From Prolixibacteraceae bacterium (GTDB lineage Bacteria; Bacteroidota; Bacteroidia; Bacteroidales; Prolixibacteraceae), in the NCBI GenBank assembly GCA_028282705.1, contig JANQHI010000053.1, forward strand, positions 62,001 to 126,000: a DNA stretch of 64,000 bases. The letters run 5' to 3'. The position numbers and the translations under genes were made by a program. Every line of letters begins with the position of its first letter. The stretch's first letter is position 1. Shown here piece after piece: positions 1 to 8,120 of the stretch. The notes beneath the pieces were generated by a model that saw only the letters and a program-made list of their open reading frames with translations, did not search any database and was not told where the DNA came from.

Positions 1-504
1 GACTGGGCAAAAAACCAGATGGATGTAATTAAATCACAAAATGAAATGGTGAACATTTGTGATTCTATCCATCAAAACCTGAAACTTATTGAACAGGCTG
101 CTAAAGAAAAAGAAATTTCATTGTCTGTAAAATGCGATAAAGGGCTGGCTGTAATTGCAGATAATGAATTGATAAACCTTGTGTTAAGAAACCTGTTGAC
201 AAATGCTGTAAAATTTACCCCCAGGAATGGGCAGATAAAAGTTGCTGCAACTTCAATAAATGGTAGCATAAAGATTTCTGTAACTGACTCAGGCATTGGG
301 ATCAGCATACCTGACCAGGAAAAGATACTTAGCACAGATAAATTCCTGAAAAAATATGGGACTGATTTTGAAACAGGAAGTGGGATTGGGTTAAAGCTTT
401 GCCTTGATTATATTAAATATATGAATGGGGAACTTACCATTGAAAGTGAACCTGAGAAAGGCAGTACATTTTCATTTACCATCCCATCAGGAAATAAGGC
501 TTAA
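1..504 (+). CDS. Sensor histidine kinase, C-terminal ATPase part (partial)
   Basis: The reading frame is open from the first base, so the gene starts left of the window; 167 residues are visible. They form a HATPase_c domain that binds ATP for autophosphorylation of a histidine lying outside the window. Visible boxes are the N box (LVLRNLLTNAVKF), the G1 box (DSGIGI) and the G2 box (GSGIGLKL), in the expected order, ending in the usual GSTFSF strand. The protein stops about ten residues after that strand, so no receiver domain follows. The sensor part and the partner regulator cannot be seen. The family call is secure; the stimulus is unknown. Confidence 0.9.
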   Translation, partial: DWAKNQMDVIKSQNEMVNICDSIHQNLKLIEQAAKEKEISLSVKCDKGLAVIADNELINLVLRNLLTNAVKFTPRNGQIKVAATSINGSIKISVTDSGIGISIPDQEKILSTDKFLKKYGTDFETGSGIGLKLCLDYIKYMNGELTIESEPEKGSTFSFTIPSGNKA

Positions 505-996
505 ATATATTTTTTAGTATTGTTTGATTAATATAACAGAATCTTCATTTCATTTCGCTCGAGATGACAACAAGTTAGGCTGTTTAGGAGCTTTATGAAC
601 CTGTCATTCCGAAGCGGAGCGAGAAATCTGTTAATTGTTTGTCAAACACCAGTGATATTTCTTGAATATTAAGCCAATATAAAAATTTTCATATTCATAC
701 CCATCACATTAACCACAACCCATTAATTAACAATGCATTGGTGATAAAATGCCCTATAACATTAAACTTTTCAACCGTTTTCTTCCTATATTCGAAAACA
801 AAAGCCTATAAAATAACTAGCAATGTCAATACAACTGCATAATTTAAATGAAGGAGGCTCCTGTGGGAGGAAAGAAAATTCACGAAAATGTACCCTGCAT
901 GAAGGTAAAAACCCTAAAGTTATTTCCAAAGATTGGCTTTCTCAAAGAAACCATTCATATGGAAATTCTAACTGGCAAAAATTACGTGGATAAAGC
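505..996. other. Intergenic region, 492 bp
   Basis: AT-rich spacer between a plus-strand gene end and a minus-strand gene end, so it should hold terminators for both. Its left part holds an inverted pair of a GTCATT...GAGAAATCT repeat (541-629). The rest shows no convincing gene. A 57-codon frame at 848-1021 runs into the opposing DUF418 gene and is not supported. Confidence 0.6.
541..629. repeat. Inverted pair of GTCAT-type intergenic repeat
   Basis: Bases 541-570 read in reverse as GTCATCTCGAGCGAAATG, and 601-629 read forward as GTCATTCCGAAGCGGAGCG followed by AGAAATCT. The two copies face away from a 30-bp centre. A second, differently arranged pair lies at 57201-57285. Short repeats of this wording are common between genes in Bacteroidota; function unknown. 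Confidence 0.6.
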
Positions 997-2217
997 TTAC
1001 ACTTGCCTTTTTATTGGTTGAAACCTCCAGTAGGTTAATGAGCGCCATAACCATTCAAATGGACCATACTTAAAATATTTCAACCAAATGGGTGATGCTA
1101 CCATCTGCAAAACCCAAATGGCCAGTACAATTAGGATTTGCCCTGTGCGCTCTATTCTACCATATAACCCAAATCCATGCCCATAAAATAAGAATGTGCA
1201 AATAATGGTTTGCAATAAGTAGTTTGTAAAAGCCATTTGCCCCACAGCTTTTAAGCTTTTAATAAGCCACCCATTAAAAAAGGCTTTTATCAAAAGCATT
1301 ATCACAGCTATATAAAACATAGCCAACCCAATGCTCCCCCAGTAATTATATTGAGACCCTATGAAAAAGGAATACTCCACTGCAAAATTTGCCTGCTGGT
1401 TTTTTTGCAAACCAAAAAGGATCAATACCAGCCCCAGCACCAACCCAATGGCAGCCATCCTAAAATAGAATGCTTTGGAATGTTGTGCTGAAAAAACCTT
1501 CCATTTATAAAGTGCCATACCTACCAACATAAGCCCCAGGCTGCGCCAACCAATAAATGTAAAAAACACAAAAGTTTGCATCATAATTGACTCTTCTGCC
1601 CTGGCAGGCAATTGGTTAACCCAGCTCCCCCTGAATATTTCCAGTTCATGCTGGACTGCTTCAGCAGGAGGCATCCAATCATTCTTAAATTCTACAATAG
1701 ATTCCTCTGGCCACATGGGCATGCTATACCCAAACATCAGGTATATCAGTGAAGCTATTGCCAGGAACACAAACCCAATCACCAGCAAACTACCAGGCTT
1801 TTTCTTTCTGAACAACACAACCAATAAGCCACATATGGCATAAGCCACCAAAATATCACCCTGCCACAACAAATAGGCATGAGCCAACCCAATAACCAAT
1901 AACCAGAACATCCTTCTGTAATGCACTCCAAGCCCTTTAATCCCTTTGCTATTTAGCCTGTCAGAGAAAAGTACTACACCAGCCCCAAACAGCATGGAAA
2001 AAATGGCCATAAATTTTGAATCAGCCAACACATGGCTAAAAATCCAGGTCCATTTATTCAGCCCTGTAAAATCGCCATAAGCTGTTGGGAAAAAGTAGGC
2101 TGCCCCAATCATTGAAAAGCTCTGGATATTCATAATTAAAATGCCGAGGACAGCAAAACCACGCAATACATCTATTGAAATTATGCGTTCATTAAGTTGG
2201 GTTGGTTGTGTTTTCAT
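997..2217 (-). CDS. DUF418 / YeiB-family membrane protein
   Basis: 406-residue polytopic inner-membrane protein. The N-terminus carries the family signature SIDVLRGFAVLGILIMNI, followed by alternating hydrophobic segments to about residue 360. The C-terminal DUF418 region ends in the typical GPFEWLWRSLTY motif (about residues 380-395). Length and architecture match YeiB-like proteins. Their biochemical role is not established; a transport or acyltransferase-like function has been suggested from the fold. The gene stands alone and is divergent from tRNA-Cys. Confidence 0.88.
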   Translation of the reverse strand: MKTQPTQLNERIISIDVLRGFAVLGILIMNIQSFSMIGAAYFFPTAYGDFTGLNKWTWIFSHVLADSKFMAIFSMLFGAGVVLFSDRLNSKGIKGLGVHYRRMFWLLVIGLAHAYLLWQGDILVAYAICGLLVVLFRKKKPGSLLVIGFVFLAIASLIYLMFGYSMPMWPEESIVEFKNDWMPPAEAVQHELEIFRGSWVNQLPARAEESIMMQTFVFFTFIGWRSLGLMLVGMALYKWKVFSAQHSKAFYFRMAAIGLVLGLVLILFGLQKNQQANFAVEYSFFIGSQYNYWGSIGLAMFYIAVIMLLIKAFFNGWLIKSLKAVGQMAFTNYLLQTIICTFLFYGHGFGLYGRIERTGQILIVLAIWVLQMVASPIWLKYFKYGPFEWLWRSLTYWRFQPIKRQV

Positions 2218-2308
2218 TTTGTGGTAAGTTATTGATTTGGGGCAATAAGATACAAAGGTTTTATGGTATATTCAACACCCTTACCAATATCTTTTTTTCA
2301 AGAAAACA

Positions 2309-2338
2309 TTGTGTATCCTGCAATTTTTCTTAGATTTG
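2309..2338 (+). promoter_or_regulatory. Bacteroidota-type promoter of tRNA-Cys
   Basis: TTG at 2309-2311, exactly 19 bp, then TAGATTTG at 2331-2338, matching the TTG-N19-TA-N2-TTTG consensus of Bacteroidota. Transcription should start about 7 bp downstream, some 10 bp before the mature tRNA 5' end. Confidence 0.8.
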
Positions 2339-2353
2339 CAGTCCAAAAATAAG

Positions 2354-2424
2354 GGTCTCTTGGCCGAGTGGCTAGGCAGCGGTCTGCAAAACCGCGTACG
2401 GCGGTTCGAATCCGCCAGAGACCT
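2354..2424 (+). tRNA. tRNA-Cys (GCA)
   Basis: 71-nt cloverleaf. The acceptor stem GGTCTCT pairs with AGAGACC, the anticodon stem is GCGGT/ACCGC with loop CTGCAAA (anticodon GCA), and the T arm GGCGG-TTCGAAT-CCGCC is intact. The unpaired base at 2424 is T, the U73 discriminator expected for cysteine tRNA. CCA is not encoded. It has its own promoter and terminator and so is a single-gene transcript. Confidence 0.97.
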
Positions 2425-2428
2425 CTTC

Positions 2429-2455
2429 AAAGGATGGATTTTCCATCCTTTTTTT
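2429..2455 (+). terminator. Intrinsic terminator of tRNA-Cys
   Basis: Perfect 10-bp stem AAAGGATGGA/TCCATCCTTT with a 3-nt loop, followed by a T run to 2455. It begins four bases after the tRNA. Confidence 0.9.
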
Positions 2456-2551
2456 ATTTAATATCCCTCTATTGCAAGTGCGCCCCAGAGATCTCAGCAA
2501 AAAATCATCTGCAAGATATTTTCAGGTGGTTTTTTCACAAATCTTTATTCC

Positions 2552-2875
2552 TTAATTATCACAGGTAAGTAAGTAACCAAACAACATTCTCTCCTTTACA
2601 ATATCATATAAATTGAATTTCAACCCAAAAGGAATATTCTTTAATTCATTATAGGCACTTATTTTTTGTTTATTGATATCCTTCCTTATTTTAATTGCTA
2701 TTTCATTAGAAACTCCAGTAAGATCTTGATAAATTGACTCAAATTGAAACTGAAAAATTAGGAATCCTTCTGTTTCTGAAAAATAATTATCTAAAATAGT
2801 ACATCCACCTGTTTTTATGAAATCAGATTTAGAACGGACAGGAATAAAACCATTTTTAGTAGGTAGTAGTTTCAT
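2552..2875 (-). CDS. Hypothetical protein, 107 aa
   Basis: A clean ATG start and no overlap with another gene; I recognise no family. The protein is soluble-looking, with alternating beta-type and charged stretches, no signal peptide and no membrane segment. The N-terminal third contains a GGCTILDNYF stretch that could be a beta hairpin. It lies between tRNA-Cys and a small secreted protein, in a stretch of unrelated small genes that looks accessory. The codon use resembles the surroundings, so I take it as probably real, but without homology support. Confidence 0.55.
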   Translation of the reverse strand: MKLLPTKNGFIPVRSKSDFIKTGGCTILDNYFSETEGFLIFQFQFESIYQDLTGVSNEIAIKIRKDINKQKISAYNELKNIPFGLKFNLYDIVKERMLFGYLLTCDN

Positions 2876-2910
2876 CTTATTAAAATTGTTTATTCATTAA
2901 GGTATAAGAT

Positions 2911-2964
2911 GCCTGTCTGTGGGCAGACAGGTAACTCGTCCCGAATACTCGGGACTCGTTTCAT
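2911..2964. repeat. Two-hairpin repeat, copy A
   Basis: First stem CCTGTCTG/CAGACAGG (2912-2919/2924-2931), spacer TAACTC, second stem GTCCCGA/TCGGGAC (2938-2944/2949-2955), then CTCGTTTCAT. The end of the element overlaps the stop codon of the gene at 2961-3365. A second copy with a different second stem is at 23132-23229. Confidence 0.65.
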
Positions 2965-3365
2965 TTTAAAATTTTATTAAAAAAGTTTATCTGCTCCATT
3001 TCTACAATAAACTTTATCTCTGGAGCAACTTCACCATCAATGAACCCACTGTAAAAAAACACTTTCTTTTTTTCAAGGTGATAAATATATTGTAATGTAT
3101 ATGAACGCTTTGCTATAAAATCAGTACTTTCTGCTGAAGCCTGCACGCCAATAATGTTTTCATCATTTATATATTTTAATGGACGAAACAATTGCCAGGA
3201 TATTAGCCCTTCACCAGCTAATGCTTCAATTATGCACTTTACTGTCAAAGAATCAGTTAAATGATGGTTCTTGACATGTTCAATAATTTGTTTACTGTTT
3301 TGAGAATAAGATGAATAAATAATGCCACATCCTATGATCATGGTTACCAAAATTATTTTTTTCAT
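2961..3365 (-). CDS. Small secreted protein of unknown function, 134 aa
   Basis: The N-terminus (MKKIILVTMIIGCGIIYSS) is a short Lys-Lys plus hydrophobic core, i.e. a Sec signal peptide. A cysteine at residue 13 is not in a good lipobox, so export to the periplasm is more likely than lipidation. The mature part of about 110 residues has no family I recognise. The stop codon lies inside the CTCGTTTCAT end of the adjacent two-hairpin repeat, so the last few residues may have been set by insertion of that repeat. Confidence 0.6.
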   Translation of the reverse strand: MKKIILVTMIIGCGIIYSSYSQNSKQIIEHVKNHHLTDSLTVKCIIEALAGEGLISWQLFRPLKYINDENIIGVQASAESTDFIAKRSYTLQYIYHLEKKKVFFYSGFIDGEVAPEIKFIVEMEQINFFNKILK

Positions 3366-3429
3366 TGTACTAAAGGTTGGTTTAGTACAAATCTACTGAT
3401 ACAGAATGCCAGAAGACGGCACAGCCTTA

Positions 3430-4716
3430 CTAATCTTGTTTCATTTTCTTTTTAAAAATTGAATAAAGAATATGATCATTTTTTGCCGTTCCTGCACAGA
3501 AATAATATAATTGATTTCCATGAATATGAAATATTGATGAATCAATCTTTAATTTTTTAATCAATGTTAAATTTAATTTGGCATCATTTCTTTCCTGATT
3601 CAATTTTGATGCATTTTCAAAATTTCTATTCATTACATCACTTATAATCTCCATAGAATAAGCATCCTGCATCATTTGGCATTTTTTGATGTCAACAACG
3701 TTAATATAATATTCATGTTGCTTTTCAAGGTTATCAATTATTTTAATTACCTCACCTTCTTGTACACCATCCTCTTCTAAAAAATCGTTTAGACGTAATG
3801 CAACGTCTTCATATTTATTCATGTAACAATCTAATGCTTTTTGTATTGTCGCCTTCATTTTTTTTACAAGGCTTAAAGGCCTGATTATTCTTACTGATGA
3901 CCCAAAAGAAAGCAGTTCTTTTTCAAAATCATAAGTAATGCTCAAATATAGACTGATTAGTAATTCTTCAGATGTGTCCTTTAAAATTCGTTGAGAATGA
4001 TGTAAAGGTAGAGATTTAATATATTTCCCCTGGTGAGGATCAAAAGATAAGATTACCTTAGTAGGCTCTACTTCATCAGAACTAATAATTCCATATGAAT
4101 CTTTAAAATATTCTTTCACATCAAAATTTTCAGGATATTGAAATCGGTTTCTTGTATTTAATGGATCATAAATCCTGTCAAGAGAAAAGGTTTTGATTTT
4201 ATTTGACTTTAATTCCTTGGCTATGAGATACCATCTATTAGCAAATTCCTTTAAGGCATAGGGTTCAACAACTCTTTCAGTTTTGAACTCATACCAATAA
4301 TTTTCATATTCAAAGCTAATTTGCTCTGAATTTCGAACAGCATCCAAAATATACAAGAGGTTTTTTGTTCCCTTTGCCCTTCTATTTTCAAAATGTATAT
4401 ACCCATCTAAACGTTCAGAAATATTTAACGCATTAAATGTATCAAATGCTTCCAATATCCTAACACTAAGGTCACTATCATCCTTCTGGGCAATGTAATA
4501 TACTTTTTTACTAAAATCATGTTGAATATCTATATTGTAGATTGACCTTATGTCATTTAAATCACGATGAAATGTACGTTTGGAAATGTTAAAGTCGTAT
4601 CCTTGTATTTCAGATTCCAGTTTGAGGTATCCAGAAATTTCCTGAAAAGTTGCAGGGTATTTCCTTAACTTGTTTATAATAAGATTGCACCTGGCAATGG
4701 ATTCTCTTTTAGTCAT
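3430..4716 (-). CDS. WYL-domain transcriptional regulator with C-terminal extension
   Basis: 428 residues. Residues 1-75 are a winged-helix HTH region of the kind found in this family (ISKRTFHRDLNDI is the recognition-helix area). About 130-205 is the WYL ligand-sensing domain, with RWYLIA as the name-giving motif and the usual SLDRI after it. About 220-300 matches the WCX domain. The remaining ~120 residues are extra compared with typical ~320-residue members. WYL proteins often control phage-defence and DNA-damage genes and sense nucleic acid or nucleotide ligands. The gene sits 51 bp downstream of the PD-(D/E)XK nuclease gene on the same strand, which suggests co-transcription. The ligand is unknown. 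Confidence 0.88.
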   Translation of the reverse strand: MTKRESIARCNLIINKLRKYPATFQEISGYLKLESEIQGYDFNISKRTFHRDLNDIRSIYNIDIQHDFSKKVYYIAQKDDSDLSVRILEAFDTFNALNISERLDGYIHFENRRAKGTKNLLYILDAVRNSEQISFEYENYWYEFKTERVVEPYALKEFANRWYLIAKELKSNKIKTFSLDRIYDPLNTRNRFQYPENFDVKEYFKDSYGIISSDEVEPTKVILSFDPHQGKYIKSLPLHHSQRILKDTSEELLISLYLSITYDFEKELLSFGSSVRIIRPLSLVKKMKATIQKALDCYMNKYEDVALRLNDFLEEDGVQEGEVIKIIDNLEKQHEYYINVVDIKKCQMMQDAYSMEIISDVMNRNFENASKLNQERNDAKLNLTLIKKLKIDSSIFHIHGNQLYYFCAGTAKNDHILYSIFKKKMKQD

Positions 4717-4767
4717 TTTACTCTGGGTTAATTACTTTACCCAAAGTTATACAAGACATATGACAAA

Positions 4768-5892
4768 TTATGTCGCAGGTTGCAAATTTTCAATTCGTTT
4801 GAGAATATCTTTCACTAATTCTTCAATATTGCCTTCAAAAGTTCCTTCAGTAAAAAAACTTTGTAAATTTTTGTCATCCCTTAAATTAAACGAGTTCTCC
4901 TTAAACTGAATTTCTTCTGATACTTTCTCTTTTTCTCCTTCTTCTTGCTTTAAAAATAATTTTAGAGGTTCATTCTTATGGTCAAAATAACCAATTGCAT
5001 ATTTACTGCACTTAGACTCAATACAATCTTTATTCTTTGAAAAAAATTCAATATTCTTTTTATTATTAGGATGAATATTCAACTTGAATATTAATTCCTC
5101 CATTATATTATTTCTAGCACCATGTATAATATCTTTAAATGAAGAATAAATCATTCTTGATTCTTTGATATTGCTTAAAATTGGTTCTCGAAGTTTTTCC
5201 ATAAATGTGAGTTTTTGGATGGTACTTTGATATTGGTTTAAAATAGACAATAAATTAATTTGTTCGTCACTATCAGCGAATGTAACATGAGAGATGTGAG
5301 ATATACATTTCTTTAACCAGCTGAGAATTGTATCTTTAAAAGATATCCGATCATAATCTGTTCCCTCAATTAATTTTGTTTTTCCCTTTATAATTGAAAT
5401 ACTTTGTTTACTAGGTTTCTTCCCATTTAGGGTAAGGTAAAAAAGCTTTATTTTTGCCTTGTCTCCTTTGGCTTGTTCAACCAATGAATTGTAATACCTT
5501 ATTAGTTGTTGTGGTTGATCACCTGCATATATTTTTACTTCAATAGCTATATATTGCTTTCCATCTGTGAGATAAATGTCGGCAATCCCTCCTTTGGTTT
5601 TATCCTTATTGATCTCACCAAATTTATGCTCTGCTTTAATAAGAGCATTGCCTAACTCAAACTTATTGACATCATTTAATAATTTAAGGAATGTTTCAAG
5701 AAAATTAGTTTGTAAATTCCTATCTGAATCATATGACAATATGGAGGAAATTAACCTAGTATGCAAGCGCACTTCATCTGATTCCATTCTCAATGAAGCA
5801 AAAACATTGAATTCGTTTTTTAAGGTTCCATATTGTGCTAAATATGGTTTAACCGAATTAAGTAGCGTTTGGATATTAGATAGTTCTTTCAT
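4768..5892 (-). CDS. PD-(D/E)XK nuclease superfamily protein
   Basis: 374 residues. The N-terminal region has the ESDEVRLHTRLISSIL helix (about 37-52) typical of the PDDEXK_4 family. The nuclease core follows: Asp105 in GGIADIYL, Glu118-x-Lys120 in AIEVK, and a conserved Gln in the following DQPQQL helix. All catalytic positions are present, so it should be active. Family members are annotated as restriction-like or defence-associated nucleases; none is assigned here by sequence alone. It precedes the WYL regulator in the direction of transcription, and the pair forms a plausible two-gene module. No methyltransferase is nearby, so a classical restriction-modification role is unlikely. Confidence 0.85.
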   Translation of the reverse strand: MKELSNIQTLLNSVKPYLAQYGTLKNEFNVFASLRMESDEVRLHTRLISSILSYDSDRNLQTNFLETFLKLLNDVNKFELGNALIKAEHKFGEINKDKTKGGIADIYLTDGKQYIAIEVKIYAGDQPQQLIRYYNSLVEQAKGDKAKIKLFYLTLNGKKPSKQSISIIKGKTKLIEGTDYDRISFKDTILSWLKKCISHISHVTFADSDEQINLLSILNQYQSTIQKLTFMEKLREPILSNIKESRMIYSSFKDIIHGARNNIMEELIFKLNIHPNNKKNIEFFSKNKDCIESKCSKYAIGYFDHKNEPLKLFLKQEEGEKEKVSEEIQFKENSFNLRDDKNLQSFFTEGTFEGNIEELVKDILKRIENLQPAT

Positions 5893-6214
5893 TGAAAAAG
5901 CTCATTAAGTAGGTGCTAATTGTGGTTTGTTAATAACATTATACCAATATAAATAAATTAGCATTAAAAATAAACAATGTTTACAGTGGCTATTTGAAAT
6001 CATTCTAAATAAATTGTATTTCCCCATTTCTTAAAATCCCAAAGAAACATACGTGCATTTTTCAAATCAAAAGCAGGAAGGAATATCCCTCCTGCTTTAT
6101 CAATCATACCAGAATACCCCATTTATTCTGGTTTTATTCACCTTTCCCTCCACTATTATCCTAGGAGTAGCTCTTCTGGCTACTATTGATACTACACCTT
6201 AACTTTTTCCCAAA

Positions 6215-6385
6215 ATGCCTTACATTAAAGCAGAAAGCAGCAGGATAGAAAAAAACACCAGTTGTATTTTTGTAAAATGGGAAACCATGCTCAGGGCAGG
6301 CAGGGTACAAATAATGGCCAACATCCTAGAAGACAGTTTTTTCATCATCAGTGATTTAATTTGCCCCAGCCCCAAGGGCAGTTAA
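6215..6385 (+). CDS. Possible 56-aa protein (doubtful)
   Basis: ATG-to-TAA frame of 57 codons in the long intergenic region. The product begins MPYIKAESSR and contains a Trp and a hydrophobic FFIISDLI segment. There is no clear ribosome-binding site, no promoter motif and no family that I recognise. It is listed only because it is the best frame in an otherwise empty stretch. Confidence 0.2.
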   Translation: MPYIKAESSRIEKNTSCIFVKWETMLRAGRVQIMANILEDSFFIISDLICPSPKGS

Positions 6386-6397
6386 CATCATAAAAAA

Positions 6398-6530
6398 GCG
6401 TGGAACTGTAGCCTATTTGCTCCTTAGGTTCTGGTAAACCCCACTGCAAAATAAGTCAGCCCACGCCAATGACGCGAGCGCTTGCGGATTATTCCATGCA
6501 GTGTTAAAATTTACCAGATTTTAGGAGCAA
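6398..6530. other. Large imperfect stem-loop, possible structured RNA or MITE relic
   Basis: Bases 6417-6448 and 6497-6530 are imperfect reverse complements: TTGCTCCT, CTGGTAAA and CACTGCA blocks all recur in order as TGCAGTG, TTTACCAG and AGGAGCAA. The 48-nt loop is distinctly GC-richer than the flanks. A GCGTGG at 6398-6403 is complementary to CCACGC at 6461-6466 inside the loop, which would permit a pseudoknot. No gene overlaps it. It could be a structured RNA, a terminal-repeat relic or a recombination site. Confidence 0.45.
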
Positions 6531-6719
6531 GAATAAAAGCTAACGCCTTTTACTTTATTATTTTAACTCAATACACTATCTAAATCATCTATATAATTTA
6601 AGTTACCCTATCAAAAATAAGGAAAAGATCTATATAAAATACCTTGACTGAAAAAAACAAGCCAAAGCATCTACATCCAACCTGATATGGGAAACCCTAA
6701 AAGCCAGGCAATTCCTCTA

Positions 6720-7478
6720 TTATTCCAGGTAAATGGTTTTGGCAGTGTAATATGTATTCCTGTAACGTGTGTTCAATATTGCAGTTACAGTAACGCTCTT
6801 TTGGGTTGAGGTATGTGGGACAGTGAGCTCTCCAATCCCATTTTTTGTTAACAATGGTACCTGGTTTTTGGGTACATATTTCCCTTCAACCAATTTCCCA
6901 CTGTAATATTTCACATTTTTAGCCTTGTTTGACATCCTGGCTTTTATATGGATTTGATGGTTTACTATTTCTTTTGTAACAATAAGCTTTGGCAATTTAA
7001 CTTCTTCCCCTGATTCCTTCCATTCTTTCAATCCAATTTCGGGCAACCCCTTTTTGTATTCATATTCTGATTGCATTTTACCATTCCTATGGTAACGATG
7101 GCATACCCCGTCAAGCTTGCCTTCTGTATAAGGTTGTTCTTTCCAAATATTGGGTTTCCCTCCCTTATATTCCTGGTAATAGGTGTAGGCGGTACCATGC
7201 TTTTTCCCTTTCTTATAAGGTATTTGAGAATACATGCTTCCATGCTCATAAAACCTTTTTTTGACCCCATGAATAACTTTAGTACCTTTTAGCACCTGTA
7301 TTTCATATTCAATTTTTTTAGGATTGTGTTTAAATGGTACATTAACCACTTCTAAACTATCATTGGCATTTACGTCTGTTTCTGCCACTTCCTGTTTCGA
7401 GTTTATAAGGAAGCACGAATTGAAAAAAACTGCTACCAACGTAACACTCATTATGAAACCAACTTTTTTCTTTAACAT
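6720..7478 (-). CDS. YwqK/MORN-repeat lipoprotein
   Basis: 252 residues. An N-terminal signal with cysteine 22 (FNSC) suggests a lipoprotein, although the residue at -3 is Phe rather than Leu. Residues about 55-155 contain MORN-like repeats of the YwqK family, each with the pattern YxxGxxxG or YxNGKMQSEYEYKKG. The last 90 residues look like a beta-rich domain. Such proteins are often annotated as toxin-antitoxin YwqK family antitoxins, a name with little experimental backing. In Bacteroidota many are envelope lipoproteins. No toxin gene is adjacent, so I read it as a surface or periplasmic repeat protein. Confidence 0.8.
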   Translation of the reverse strand: MLKKKVGFIMSVTLVAVFFNSCFLINSKQEVAETDVNANDSLEVVNVPFKHNPKKIEYEIQVLKGTKVIHGVKKRFYEHGSMYSQIPYKKGKKHGTAYTYYQEYKGGKPNIWKEQPYTEGKLDGVCHRYHRNGKMQSEYEYKKGLPEIGLKEWKESGEEVKLPKLIVTKEIVNHQIHIKARMSNKAKNVKYYSGKLVEGKYVPKNQVPLLTKNGIGELTVPHTSTQKSVTVTAILNTRYRNTYYTAKTIYLE

Positions 7479-7582
7479 TTCCGTTTTTTTTATATGAAAT
7501 TTTCTTTATTAGACACATTAATTTTATTTAAGGGTGAAAAATTACCCAATTTTTTACCACAACAAAATCCCACCAAATATCG

Positions 7583-7590
7583 TACATTTG
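7583..7590 (+). promoter_or_regulatory. -7 element upstream of the cyclophilin gene
   Basis: TACATTTG fits TA-N2-TTTG and lies 33 bp before the start codon. No TTG is found at the expected -33 distance, so the assignment rests on the -7 box only. Confidence 0.45.
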
Positions 7591-7622
7591 TTCCTGAAAA
7601 AACATTAAAAATGACACCATAG

Positions 7623-8060
7623 ATGAAAAAAGCAGAGATACATACCAGCAAAGGTGTGATGAAATTAGAGTTTTATGAAGATGATGCTCCAGGGACAGTA
7701 GAAAATTTTGTAAAACTTTCAAAAGAAGGGTTTTATGATGGATTGAATTTCCACAGGGTGATCCCAAACTTTGTGATACAGGGAGGCTGCCCTGATGGGA
7801 CAGGTGCTGGAGGACCAGGATATACCATTAAATGTGAATTGGATGGAAATAACCAATACCATGACAGGGGCGTCCTTTCAATGGCACATGCAGGAAGGAA
7901 TACTGGAGGCTCCCAGTTTTTTATCTGCCATAGCAGGCAAAATACTGCCCACCTTGACAGGAACCACACTTGTTTTGGAAAGGTATATGAAGGGCTTGAT
8001 GTAATTGATGATATCAGGCAGGGTGATGAAATTGAAAAGATTATGATTGTTGAAGAATAA
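7623..8060 (+). CDS. Peptidylprolyl isomerase, cyclophilin type
   Basis: 145 residues, the size of small single-domain bacterial cyclophilins, with no signal peptide, so cytoplasmic. It catalyses cis-trans isomerisation of Xaa-Pro bonds during protein folding. Catalytic and binding motifs are clear: [13 protein letters not shown] (catalytic Arg), [16 protein letters not shown] (substrate groove) and [12 protein letters not shown]. The usual SMANAGPNTNGSQF is altered at a few positions but the core is intact. The gene is monocistronic and convergent with the unknown gene at 8121-8864. Confidence 0.95.
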   Translation: MKKAEIHTSKGVMKLEFYEDDAPGTVENFVKLSKEGFYDGLNFHRVIPNFVIQGGCPDGTGAGGPGYTIKCELDGNNQYHDRGVLSMAHAGRNTGGSQFFICHSRQNTAHLDRNHTCFGKVYEGLDVIDDIRQGDEIEKIMIVEE

Positions 8061-8120
8061 GCAGCAATCCATTTTTCTTTGTATGGCTTTTTGCCAACCT
8101 TTAGTCATCCCATGGCTTAC

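Larger units (their letters stand above)
5893..6719. other. Long intergenic region, 827 bp
   Basis: Largest non-coding stretch of the window. It contains a hairpin at 6070-6098 (AAAGCAGGA...TCCTGCTTT), a doubtful 56-codon frame (6215-6385) and a 114-bp imperfect stem-loop with a GC-richer loop (6417-6530). No repeat of the tRNA-Cys 3' end, which would mark an integrated element, was seen here. Confidence 0.6.

Noticed and set aside
848..1021. 57-codon plus-strand frame with a GGAGG-rich start
   Set aside because: It ends inside the opposing DUF418 gene, has no promoter motif, and the product resembles nothing I know.
2368..2568. 66-codon plus-strand frame overlapping tRNA-Cys
   Set aside because: It starts inside the tRNA and runs through its terminator; the tRNA explains the sequence.
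2354..6719. Integrative element using tRNA-Cys as attachment site
   Set aside because: No integrase gene and no downstream repeat of the tRNA 3' end were found, so only an accessory-looking region is claimed.
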